In this document: piece after piece, positions 41,639 to 49,433 of the stretch
How the letters are laid out: every line of letters begins with the position of its first letter
Position numbering within the stretch: the first letter of the stretch is position 1
Origin: Cellulomonas uda
Lineage (GTDB): Bacteria > Actinomycetota > Actinomycetes > Actinomycetales > Cellulomonadaceae
DNA: 64,000 nt
Reading direction: 5' to 3'
Assembly: GCF_006538705.1 (NCBI RefSeq)
Contig: NZ_BJLP01000001.1
Span: 62,001-126,000, forward strand
Translations under genes and position numbers: made by a program
Notes under the pieces: model-generated
What the model saw: the letters and a program-made list of their open reading frames with translations, nothing else
Database searches by the model: none
Told to the model about the DNA's origin: nothing

Positions 41639-41690
41639 CGCCCACCTGTCGGACTCCTCGGGCTGGTCGCCCCGGGGTACCGTCGTCGAC

Positions 41691-42140
41691 GTGCTCAGTG
41701 GCTCGGGAGAGATTCGACCGATCTGTCGTCGCTGCCGCAAGGAAGTCGTGGCCAACGCAGGCCCGTTCGGCGTTTTCGAGCAGATGCACTACACGTGCTT
41801 CCACTACGAGTTCGAGCACCCCGGCGATCCCGACATCGAGTGCACAGCAGGTGGCTGCCCAGCGGCGGGCATCTCGTTCGACTCCGTCCATGGGCGGCTC
41901 GGCCCCGTCGAGATCGCAGCCGCGAGCGACACGGCCGTCCCGGCGATCCTCGCCCTGAAAGGGCTGCACCTCGATGTGAGCCAGGACTCGGGTCGCTGGG
42001 TGGCCCGACTTGGACAGGCGCGGTTCGTGGCAGACGACCCGGTCGCCCTCCTCGGGCTCGTCAAGCTGGCCGAGACCCGGAGACCGTGGCGCGCAACGGA
42101 CAGCGAGATCGACGACGTGCTGGCGGAATTCGACCTGTAG
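41691..42140 (+). CDS. Hypothetical protein with CxxC, 149 aa
   Basis: I do not recognise the family. Near the N terminus is ICRRCRKEVV, and YTCFHYEFEHPGDPDIECTAGGCP (as pattern) provides further Cys/His, so zinc binding is likely. The C-terminal half (VAILALKGLHLDV type, LVKLAETRRPWRATDSEIDDVL) resembles small immunity- or SUKH-like proteins, but this is only a resemblance. GTG 41691 is the start. Confidence 0.6.
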   Translation: MLSGSGEIRPICRRCRKEVVANAGPFGVFEQMHYTCFHYEFEHPGDPDIECTAGGCPAAGISFDSVHGRLGPVEIAAASDTAVPAILALKGLHLDVSQDSGRWVARLGQARFVADDPVALLGLVKLAETRRPWRATDSEIDDVLAEFDL

Positions 42141-42569
42141 TACGTCAAGAGCGTCCATCGCCAGAGCCGGGCGACCGACTCCCATTGGCAGTCTGGTTGT
42201 CACCTACACGGCTCGAGCTGATCTCGGCTCCTCCCCTCGAGCGTCCGGCATGGCCACGTCGGTGAGCTTCGAGACGCGCAATGGCCGACGCTGTGAGATC
42301 TGGCCGACTCGGATGAGATCCCACGGCGGCGGCAGATGTAGGAACTCATCGAAGCTGTCCGGAGCGTGACGCTCTGGACTGTGGTGGGACAACTGAGTGA
42401 GACGCGCCTTGTCTCACCTGGCTGTCCGAGTCCTCGGTGGACGATCGCGGAGGCGGTGCCGTCGGTTTCTGGAACCGCGTTCCGGCTCGGGCGTCATGTT
42501 TGCCGCGGGCGGGGCCGACTCGCCCGGCTGGTCCAGGTCCTCGAACTCTGCGACGCGGGTGAGCCGGAC
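42141..42569. other. Gene-poor stretch with a repeat copy
   Basis: This 429-base stretch has no frame with convincing codon usage. It holds one TGTAGGAACTC element and a GTCCGGAGCGTGACG motif also found at 49252. A 62-codon minus-strand frame at 42204-42392 was judged spurious. Confidence 0.6.
42337..42360 (+). repeat. TGTAGGAACTC element, copy 2
   Basis: TGTAGGAACTCATCGAAGC is followed by TGTCC. It is closely similar to copy 5 at 49292. Confidence 0.65.
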
Positions 42570-43741
42570 TCAGTAGGTCGGTGATGCCGGCTGGGGCGGG
42601 GTCCAGCCCATCGCGGCGTGAGAGCCACGCAGGACTGCGCTGGTCGGGGTGAGGCGCATGAGACTGTTCCGGACGCTCTGCTGCCAACCTCCCCCCGGGT
42701 GCGACCCGAAGCGGCCGGACGCGACTGATGAGCGAGCCAGAGCGCGGCATCGCGGCCGACGGGCGGCGTCGAAGCCGTCGAGGGCGGGAGCGAGGCGTCC
42801 GCCCGCCGCGACCGGTGCGCCCACGAGCAGACCAACACAGGGGCCGTCCTCCAGTGCGGTGGCTGCGCCTTGCCCCATCGTCGGAAGAGTGCCGTGGGCA
42901 GCGTCCCCGATCATCACGACCCGACCGGTGGTGTAGCGCCGCAGCCCACCCGGCAGCTGGTGGACGTCGTGCCGCATCACCACGTCAGGCGCCGTGGCAG
43001 CGAGCACCTCGTGCACCGGCGCGGCCCACCCGGCGAACCGTTCGCGGGCCGCGCCGAGCTCGTCATCCAGAACGGTGCGCTCCGGCATGGCCGCGTACCC
43101 GTACCAGTACCAGTACGTCTGGTCGTCGGCGACGCGCAGGATGCCGAACTCGGCATGGGGCCCCCAGTACTGGCGCATCGTCCCCGAAGGTGCCAGGCGT
43201 GATCGCGCGCCAGCTCGAGTATCCGCTGTAGAGGGGGCGGCTGGCCGGGAACAGTGCCGCGCGCACGGCGCTGTTCATGCCGTCGGCACCGACGACGAGG
43301 TCGGCCTCGCGGTCGGCGACGACGGCCGGAGCGCCGTCCGGCTCCCCGGGTTCGACCGAGGTGACGGCCGCACCTGTGACGATGTCCACGCCGCAGTCGA
43401 CGGCCTGTCGGTGCAGCGTGGCGTGCAGCCGTCGGCGGTGCACCCCGATCAGCGCGACCGCCTCCCGCACGACGGGTGTGTCCGGCAGGGGGAGGATCGG
43501 GCGGCCGTGGAGGTCCCAGGTGCCACCGGCCCACGTCTGGTGGCCGAGCGCGGCGACGCTGTCGTCGTCGAAACCGAGCCCACGGAACGCCGCGACCGCG
43601 TTGCGCGACATGGCGAAGCCCGCCCCGACCTCGGCGAGCTCGGGCGAGCGTTTCAGCACCGTGACCTTCCACCCGGTCCGGGCGAGGGAGATCGCCCAGG
43701 CCCGCGATGCCCGCTCCGACGACGATCGCCGTCTGTTCCAT
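42570..43741 (-). pseudogene. FAD-dependent monooxygenase, two frameshifts
   Basis: Three overlapping frames combine into one class A flavin monooxygenase of about 390 residues: the FAD start TAIVVGAGIAGLG (from ATG 43741), the middle LARTGWKVTVLKRSPELAEVGAGFAMS with VGADGMNSAVRAALFP, and the C-terminal GRVVMIGDAAHGTLPTMGQGAA. The frames break at runs CCC (43695-43697) and CCCC (43182-43185), each fixed by removing one base. This is either gene decay or homopolymer read error. A TetR remnant is divergent upstream. Confidence 0.75.
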
Positions 43742-43788
43742 GTCGAGCTCCTCTGGGCGGCTGTGGCCATTCCGTCAATACTCCTGCG

Positions 43789-43804
43789 CTCGTTGTACGA
43801 CGAG
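43789..43804. promoter_or_regulatory. Possible TetR operator
   Basis: CTCGTTGTACGACGAG is a near-palindrome (two mismatches) between the divergent monooxygenase and TetR remnants. Confidence 0.4.
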
Positions 43805-43818
43805 TGGCCACCTGCGCC

Positions 43819-43923
43819 ATGCCGCGGACCAACCCTGCCCGCCGCGCGGTCCTCGCCGACGCGGCCATCAGACTGCTCGCCCGCGAGGCGCCCGCCGTCA
43901 CCAGGTCGCGTGAGCGGTACTGA
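43819..43923 (+). pseudogene. N-terminal remnant of a TetR regulator
   Basis: Only 34 residues remain: RAVLADAAIRLLAREAP is the standard first helix of a TetR HTH, then the frame ends. About 150 residues are missing. The divergent monooxygenase is its natural target. Confidence 0.6.
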
Positions 43924-43932
43924 CCATCGGGC

Positions 43933-43955
43933 TGTAGGAACTCACCCGATCTGCC
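43933..43955 (+). repeat. TGTAGGAACTC element, copy 3
   Basis: TGTAGGAACTCACCCGATC is followed by TGCCC. It lies ten bases after the truncated TetR gene. Confidence 0.55.
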
Positions 43956-44105
43956 CGGTGCTCGACACCGTGACCTGCTCGGTGACACGAACGCGAGACG
44001 GCCGGATTCTCATGTTCCTGTCCGAACCCTCGTAGATCTCCGGAGCGCGGCGGACAGGCCCCAGGATCGCTGCAGCGTGACGGACCGAGTCCCCTGCGGG
44101 TCCGG

Positions 44106-44444
44106 TCAGCTGGCCGCGGCGGTGCGCTCGAGTGGAAGGCCGGCGGCCAGCCAGTCGGCCTTGCCGCCGGTGTAGACCCGGACGTCGCTGTAGCCCAGGC
44201 GCTGGAGCGCGGCGGCGGTGACCTTCGAGCGCCCGCAGCCGGGCCCGGAGCAGTAGACGACGACGGTCCGTCGCGGGTCCGGGGCGATGCGCGATGCCTC
44301 GGCGGGTGTGAGCTCACCGGGCACGTTCATCGCGCTGGGCAGGTGCTCGCGGGCGTAGTGAGCTGCGGGCAGCGCCTCGACGAGGACCGCGGCGTCGTCC
44401 TCGAGGAGCTGGACGAGCTCGTCGCGCGTGACGGTGCCGGTCAT
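44106..44444 (-). CDS. Rhodanese-like sulfurtransferase
   Basis: This 112-residue single-domain rhodanese has the active loop VVYCSGPGCGRSK, in which a second Cys follows the nucleophile by four residues, and HLPSAMNVPGEL. It overlaps the upstream membrane gene by four bases (ATGA), so both are made from one transcript under the MerR-type regulator at 44831. Cytoplasmic; it may move sulfur or reduce an oxyanion in this metal(loid) cassette (inference). Confidence 0.87.
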   Translation of the reverse strand: MTGTVTRDELVQLLEDDAAVLVEALPAAHYAREHLPSAMNVPGELTPAEASRIAPDPRRTVVVYCSGPGCGRSKVTAAALQRLGYSDVRVYTGGKADWLAAGLPLERTAAAS

Positions 44445-44749
44445 CCGCAGTCACCACCGCAGCCGCAGCCGGTGCCGCAGGCGCTGGCGGCCGCGGAGCG
44501 CCGCCGACGCAGCCACAGCCCGACGCCGATCACGGCGCCGACGAGGAGCACGACCCCGAGCGCGACGGCCTCGCCGCCGGCGAGGAAGGCGCCGAGGCTC
44601 GCGACGAGCCCGCCGGCGGCGATCAGTGGCAGCGAGCAGGCGATCGCACAGGCCAGGACCACGCCGATCCCGGCCAGCGCGCCCTTCTTCGTCATCATCG
44701 AGCTCTTCGGGGTGGCGGTGTCGTGGTCGTGCAGGGGCGGGGTGCTCAT
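44441..44749 (-). CDS. Two-helix Cys-containing membrane protein
   Basis: This 102-residue protein has two membrane helices (ALAGIGVVLACAIACSLPLI with the C-x3-C of mercury-transport-like proteins, and GVVLLVGAVIGVGLWL) and a C-terminal CGTGCGCGGDCG cluster of four Cys. It resembles small Mer-type transporters in layout, but I cannot assign the ion. It sits between the MerR gene and the rhodanese gene. Confidence 0.7.
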   Translation of the reverse strand: MSTPPLHDHDTATPKSSMMTKKGALAGIGVVLACAIACSLPLIAAGGLVASLGAFLAGGEAVALGVVLLVGAVIGVGLWLRRRRSAAASACGTGCGCGGDCG

Positions 44750-44830
44750 GGCTCTCCTTCTCGGGCTCGGGCAAGGCGCATCGCGGCCAGAACCCAGGAC
44801 GGGTGGCCGGTCGTTGTGGATCCAGGGCGA

Positions 44831-45598
44831 CTAGGGGACGGTGCCGAACATGGCGGCGGCGACGTCTGCGGCGTCGGGCGGCGTCTGAACCTCGAGGCGG
44901 ACCCGGCCAGTGGTCATCTGGACGGTGAAGGTGAAGAAGGTGCAGCAGTCCTGTTCCGCCGCGGCCAGCCGGGCGATTTCCGCGACGAGAGCCGGCGATG
45001 ACAGGAACGTCAGCGCGATGCCACCAACGACGGCCTCCCGCGACGTGGCCCGGGCGACGAGCGCTTGCCAGTCCGAGATCCGCTCCGGGACCGACGCGGC
45101 GTCCAACGAGCAGGCGATCATCGGCTCGTCCGGCGCGGCGGCCGGCCCCCGCGTGAGCGGCACGAGCGTGCGCCGGTCGGCCAGGGGCGCCGGTGCGGCG
45201 GTCGCGCACGGGCACCCGTCACCGCACGGGCCGGCCGCGGGAGCGTCGGCCAGGCGAGCAGAGACCGTCTGCAGCCGCGCCGCCAGCGCCACGAGCTCCC
45301 CGATCCGCGCCTGAGTCTGCGCCAGGCGCTGGGCGACCATCTCCACGACCTGGTGGGCGACCGTCGAGCAGTCCTCGACGTCGTAGGCCTTCACCAGCTC
45401 CGCGACGTCGGTCAGCGGGATGCCCAGGTTCTTCGTCGCCGTGATGAAGCGCAGCCGCGCCAGGTCGGCATCGTCGTAGGTCCGGTACCCGTTCGCGCCG
45501 CGCGCCGGCCGCTCGACCAGACCGATGTCCTCGTAGTAGCGCAGCGTCGTCGCCGGCACCCCGACCAGCTCGGCTGCTGCAGCGATGCGGTAGGTCAT
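44831..45598 (-). CDS. MerR family regulator with Cys-rich C-terminal domain
   Basis: This 255-residue protein has a MerR HTH (YRIAAAAELVGVPATTLRYYEDIGL, as pattern, then RTYDDADLARLRFI) and a dimer helix with Cys77. Cys125, 129 and 131 (CGDGCPC) match MerR-type metal ligands. A second domain at about 160-255 carries EQDCCTFFTFTV (Cys218, 219), unusual for MerR proteins. ATG 45598 is about six bases from a probable -10 box, so the mRNA may be leaderless. It controls the membrane/rhodanese genes and the divergent transporter. Confidence 0.85.
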   Translation of the reverse strand: MTYRIAAAAELVGVPATTLRYYEDIGLVERPARGANGYRTYDDADLARLRFITATKNLGIPLTDVAELVKAYDVEDCSTVAHQVVEMVAQRLAQTQARIGELVALAARLQTVSARLADAPAAGPCGDGCPCATAAPAPLADRRTLVPLTRGPAAAPDEPMIACSLDAASVPERISDWQALVARATSREAVVGGIALTFLSSPALVAEIARLAAAEQDCCTFFTFTVQMTTGRVRLEVQTPPDAADVAAAMFGTVP

Positions 45599-45611
45599 GC
45601 GGTGACCGTAA

Positions 45612-45633
45612 ACCTTCGACCTGGATCGAAGGT
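45612..45633. promoter_or_regulatory. MerR-type operator-promoter
   Basis: ACCTTCGA and TCGAAGGT flank CCTGGA. On the minus strand, TTGACC (-35) and TTACGG (-10) are separated by about 19 bases, the long spacer typical of MerR-activated promoters. Confidence 0.75.
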
Positions 45634-45747
45634 CAAGTGCCGCATCGGCCGCTGTCCGCCGGCGCCGCGACCGGACTCGGGCATGCTGTGAGCGCGCCCC
45701 GCTCTCGTGGGTGCATGAACACCTGGGACCGTCGGAGGACGCTGGCG

Positions 45748-46743
45748 ATGGGCCGTGCCGTGCAGTGGTGGGACGAGAAGCAGATCCCGCTGTACGTGGC
45801 GGCGATCGCTGCCGGCGCCGTCCTCGGCCTGGCCGCCCCCGGCCTCGCGCTCACGCTCGAGCGCTCGATCAACCCGGTCCTGGCGCTGCTGCTGTTCGCC
45901 ACGTTCCTCGGCGTGCCGCTGATCGAGGTCGGACGCGCCTTCCGCAACGTCCGCTTCCTCGCCACGGTCCTCGTGGCGAACTTCGTCGTCGTGCCGGCCA
46001 TCGTCTACGGGCTGTCCCGGTTCGTCGCCGACGACCGTGGCCTGCTGCTCGGTGTGCTGCTCGTGCTGCTCACCCCGTGCATCGACTACGTCATCGTCTT
46101 CACCGGCCTCGCCGGCGGAGCGCGGGCCCGCCTGCTCGCGGCCGCGCCCCTGCTCATGGTCGCCCAGATCCTGCTGCTGCCCGGCTACCTGTACCTGTTC
46201 GCCGGCGGGGACGTCCTGGCCGTCGTCGACATCGCCCCGTTCGTCGAGGCGTTCCTCGTGCTCATCGTCCTGCCCCTGGCAGCGGCCGCTGCCGTCCAGG
46301 CGCTCGCTCGCCGGCACCGGGCCGGGCAGGTGACCGAGACCGTCATGGCGGGAGCGATGGTGCCGCTGATGATGGCCACCCTCGCCGTCGTGATCGCATC
46401 CCAGATCGCCGCCGTCGGCGACCGGGTCACCGAGCTCGTGCGCGTCGTGCCGCTCTACGTGGCGTTCGTCGTGCTGGCCGTCGCCGTCGGTCTGCTCGCC
46501 GGCTGGCTGACCCGGCTCGACGTCCCCGCCACTCGCGCGGTCATGTTCGCCACCGCGACCCGCAACTCCCTGGTCGTCCTCCCGCTCGCCCTCGCACTGC
46601 CCGCCTCCCTCGCGATCGCGCCACTCGCCGTCGTCACTCAGACCCTCGTCGAGCTCGTCGCGATGGTCGTCCTGGTCCGCCTCGTCCCACGACTGACACC
46701 TACCCGGCACCCGACGCCGACGGTGCTGACCGGCGAGCCCTGA
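45748..46743 (+). CDS. Bile acid:Na+ symporter/ACR3-like transporter
   Basis: This protein of about 331 residues has some ten hydrophobic helices of the BASS superfamily. LLTPCIDYVIVFTGLAGG matches the conserved Cys-Pro region of ACR3 arsenite carriers, though the flanking residues differ. ATG 45748 follows GGAGGA; ATG 45715 is the longer option. With the divergent MerR regulator and the rhodanese and small membrane genes it forms a metal(loid) or sulfur-oxyanion cassette. Confidence 0.78.
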   Translation: MGRAVQWWDEKQIPLYVAAIAAGAVLGLAAPGLALTLERSINPVLALLLFATFLGVPLIEVGRAFRNVRFLATVLVANFVVVPAIVYGLSRFVADDRGLLLGVLLVLLTPCIDYVIVFTGLAGGARARLLAAAPLLMVAQILLLPGYLYLFAGGDVLAVVDIAPFVEAFLVLIVLPLAAAAAVQALARRHRAGQVTETVMAGAMVPLMMATLAVVIASQIAAVGDRVTELVRVVPLYVAFVVLAVAVGLLAGWLTRLDVPATRAVMFATATRNSLVVLPLALALPASLAIAPLAVVTQTLVELVAMVVLVRLVPRLTPTRHPTPTVLTGEP

Positions 46744-47509
46744 CTGCTCCCCCGGTCACTCGCGCCGCACCACGCGAGGAACGCCACACCGATGACAGGT
46801 CGGCGCGAGCGTGGCAGCCCGGGTGCGAACGCACAGTCGCGCGGACCAGGCGGTCCCCGAGCTCACGTGGGTCAAGCCCGCCGGCCTGCAGCAGCCGGGT
46901 CGTCAGGGCGGCGGCGTCGCGGGACTCGTGGCGTCGTGCGACCGTTTCGAGCGCGCGCACGAGCGCGCGGCCGTCGGTCGATCCCTTGCGCACGGCGTCG
47001 GCCGCGACCTGCCCGACGTGCTCTGGGTCGTGGCCCGCGGTCAGCAGGTCGGCGACCGTACGCGCCGCTGTCGTGACGGGCAGGCCCGCGACCACGGTGA
47101 CGTCGTCCGGTGCCAGAGTGGTGCGGTGGACTCGCACGCCGGGGCGGGTGGACTGGTAGCGAGTCGGCAGGGTGAGCTCGTGCTCGTCGGCTAGCAGGTC
47201 GCCGAGGCCGTGCAGCTGCGCGGCGGAGGCGTGCGAGACGACGCCGGCGGCGATCGGGTCCGCCACGCGTTCGGCGACAGCACGTCGCGGCTGCAGCGCG
47301 ACCCACGCGGTCCGCAGCCCGAGCAGGTCGTCGCCCAGGACCGCGGGGGTCGCGTACACGCCGTGTGCGACACGGTCGAGGATGCCGGCGTCGACGAGGC
47401 GGGCCAGCTGCATGCGCGACACCCCGACCTCCTGCGCTTGTGCAGTGGTCACCAGCCCCCACTGGGCCGCGGCGAACGCGGTGAGGGTGGCCAGTTCGGA
47501 CGTGCGCAT
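46700..47509 (-). CDS. AbiEi-antitoxin-domain protein (orphan type IV antitoxin-like)
   Basis: This 269-residue protein begins with the AbiEi N-terminal winged helix (LATLTAFAAAQWGLVTTAQAQEVGVSRMQLARL as pattern; then GVYATPAV) and continues with the AbiEi_1-like central domain (VSHASAAQLHGL, LTLPTR, VRVHRTTL, TTAARTVADLL). Type IV systems pair it with the nucleotidyltransferase AbiEii, but no such gene lies next to it. The last 30 residues overlap the transporter gene end and look non-homologous. ATG 47507-47509 is the start. Confidence 0.78.
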   Translation of the reverse strand: MRTSELATLTAFAAAQWGLVTTAQAQEVGVSRMQLARLVDAGILDRVAHGVYATPAVLGDDLLGLRTAWVALQPRRAVAERVADPIAAGVVSHASAAQLHGLGDLLADEHELTLPTRYQSTRPGVRVHRTTLAPDDVTVVAGLPVTTAARTVADLLTAGHDPEHVGQVAADAVRKGSTDGRALVRALETVARRHESRDAAALTTRLLQAGGLDPRELGDRLVRATVRSHPGCHARADLSSVWRSSRGAARVTGGAVRARRSAPSASGAG

Positions 47510-47721
47510 GCTGTAGATGTAACGCCCAAGCAGTGACAATCCCAGCGCCTGAACGGGGGCCGGCCGGTGCGCGCGCGGGGTGGACCGCGTTGGCAGGTGT
47601 CGCGGGGACGGGTTGAACTCCGTGGGTGAGGGTGTTCCCGCATCCAGTGCGGACGCGACCCACGGAGCTGCGTGGTGCCGAGCTGCCCGGGCCTGCCGAG
47701 GCGATCAATGCGGGCACGCGC

Positions 47722-48369
47722 CTACGGCCGTGGCGGCGGCCAAGACGCCTTCTCGAGCGCCGCGGCGCGGGACAAGGCAAGGGCCAGGCGGCGCCCCGGG
47801 TACTCCTCGAGGCGGCGGTATCGCCACCGGTAGTAGCAGTCCCAGTAGCTGGCCGCCCGGGCCCGCAGCAGGCGCAGCATCTCGGGGTTCTGCGCCAGTA
47901 CCCGCCCGTAGGTGCGTTGCTGCGGCGAACCCTCGACGTCCACCTCGGTGAGGAACGCCGCGACGTCCTCGACGATCTCCACGACGTACTCGTCTACGAG
48001 CTTGACGACGTACGGGACGACCCATGGCTGTAGCGCGCAGCGCCCGTCCAGCAGCGTGCGCACGGCTTTCTGCCGCACGTGGCCGTCGTGGTGACGCGTG
48101 TAGGCGCACGCCGCGACAACGGGCGAGAGCGTCATGACGAACGATGTGTCCGCGGGCAGGATGCCGTGGTAGATGCGGTACGGGAAAGCGATCGACTCCC
48201 CGTCAAGCTGGACGGGCACGATGTGGGGGCTGGCGGTGTAGGCGCTGCCGATCCTGGGGTCGACCTGAGGCGCGAGGGCCCGCGCGACCTCGGCGGCTAC
48301 TGGGCGAAGCGCCGCCGGGAAGGCCGCGCGGACCCAGGATGCGTCCTGGAACCGCGGCTCGTTCGTCAT
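47722..48369 (-). CDS. Hypothetical protein, 215 aa
   Basis: I do not recognise the family. The N-terminal two thirds (RIGSAYTASPHIVPVQLDGESIAFPYRIYHG as pattern) look globular, and the C terminus is rich in Tyr, Trp and Arg (YWDCYYRWRYRRLEEYPGR). No signal, membrane helix or catalytic motif was seen. It is in the accessory region, downstream of copy 4 of the TGTAGGAACTC element. Confidence 0.6.
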   Translation of the reverse strand: MTNEPRFQDASWVRAAFPAALRPVAAEVARALAPQVDPRIGSAYTASPHIVPVQLDGESIAFPYRIYHGILPADTSFVMTLSPVVAACAYTRHHDGHVRQKAVRTLLDGRCALQPWVVPYVVKLVDEYVVEIVEDVAAFLTEVDVEGSPQQRTYGRVLAQNPEMLRLLRARAASYWDCYYRWRYRRLEEYPGRRLALALSRAAALEKASWPPPRP

Positions 48370-48730
48370 GGTCGGAGGATCGCAGGAAGCGGCTCGAGAC
48401 GGGTGAGACGCGACGCGCCTTGTAGGAACTCGCGCGAGTTGTCCGCCGCGCGGTACCCCTCGAGACGCCGGTAGTGCCGCAACGCCCGACCTACCGTGAC
48501 CGCGCTGCGCAGTTCTTCACGTCGACAACCTCCCGTTCGACGACAACCCGCACCCCGTCGACGTCCACCACGACGACCACCCGCTCACGCGGCTGCCGAC
48601 TGTCCCGCCCCGTCCGGGCACGCCACGCCCCTGCGCCGGGTAGGGCGAGCGTCGACTTCCATCGGGCGCGGACGGAGCACGGACAGGCTCACATCCGACC
48701 AGGGGACAGTGCCTCGCTAGGGTCCCAGGC
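48370..48730. other. Intergenic stretch without clear genes
   Basis: This 361-base stretch holds a copy of the TGTAGGAACTC element and short frames only. A minus-strand frame ending at 48491 (VVVVVDVDGVRVVVEREVVD) has some coding character and could be the tail of a lost gene. Confidence 0.5.
48421..48444 (+). repeat. TGTAGGAACTC element, copy 4
   Basis: TGTAGGAACTCGCGCGAGT is followed by TGTCC. It lies upstream of the hypothetical gene at 47722-48369. Confidence 0.65.
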
Positions 48731-49261
48731 ATGATCCTGTGGCTCAACGGGCCTTTCGGCGTGGGCAAGTCGACGTGCACCCGCCTGCTGCTCCAGCAGG
48801 ACTCGCAGGCTCGCCAGTACGACCCTGAACGACTCGGCTGGTGGATCCGGCGCACGGTGGGTCTCGTTCGGCCGGGCGACTTCCAGGACCGTCCCGCGTG
48901 GCGTAGAGGCGTCGTCCACGGTGCCCACCGAGCTGCCCGGCGGACGCCGACGCTCATCGCTCCCATGACCCTGCTTCGCGCGGACGTCACGGACGAGATC
49001 CTCGGCGGTCTGCGCGCTGCGGGTCATGACGTCGTCCACGTGACGCTGCACTCCTCGCACGAGACGCTGGTCACCCGCATCGAGGGCGACACGGACGATC
49101 CCGCGGCCCGGGACTGGCGACTCGACCAGGCGTCCCGCTACTTCGAGGTCGCCGACCGCCTGGCGACGCTCGGCCCGCGGGTCGACACCGAGAACCGCAC
49201 GGCGCACGAGGTGGCCGCAGCGGTCCTGGCGGTCCGAGACGCTCAGTCGTCCGGAGCGTGA
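48731..49261 (+). CDS. TmrB-like P-loop ATPase, second copy
   Basis: This 176-residue P-loop protein has Walker A NGPFGVGKST and the same layout as 9538-10056: FQDRPAWRRGVVHGAH, then HVTLHSSHETLVTRIEGD and a C-terminal RVDTENRTAHEVAAAVLA. Likely a nucleotide kinase-like or resistance protein. The ATG at 48731 gives MILWLNGP. It is flanked by two TGTAGGAACTC elements. Confidence 0.8.
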   Translation: MILWLNGPFGVGKSTCTRLLLQQDSQARQYDPERLGWWIRRTVGLVRPGDFQDRPAWRRGVVHGAHRAARRTPTLIAPMTLLRADVTDEILGGLRAAGHDVVHVTLHSSHETLVTRIEGDTDDPAARDWRLDQASRYFEVADRLATLGPRVDTENRTAHEVAAAVLAVRDAQSSGA

Positions 49262-49291
49262 CCGCCCGCGGCGCGAGACGGCCAGCCTGGG

Positions 49292-49315
49292 TGTAGGAAC
49301 TCATCGATCGTGTCC
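49292..49315 (+). repeat. TGTAGGAACTC element, copy 5
   Basis: TGTAGGAACTCATCGATCG is followed by TGTCC. It lies 31 bases after the P-loop ATPase gene. Confidence 0.65.
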
Positions 49316-49433
49316 CGGGGGCAGGCCTGTGGCCTGCCCCAAGGCTGACGCGCACACTGGCGGCCGTCTCACGAGATCGTCCGATCCCTCGAGGTCGGCG
49401 ACAGCCAGGCAAACCCGCTCCGTGTCGACTGGT

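Noticed and set aside
42204-42392. Minus-strand 62-codon frame
   Set aside because: It covers a TGTAGGAACTC element copy and has no coding character beyond 20 residues.
48474-48734. Plus-strand 86-codon frame
   Set aside because: Thr/Ser/Arg-rich with no domain, and runs into the start of the P-loop ATPase gene.
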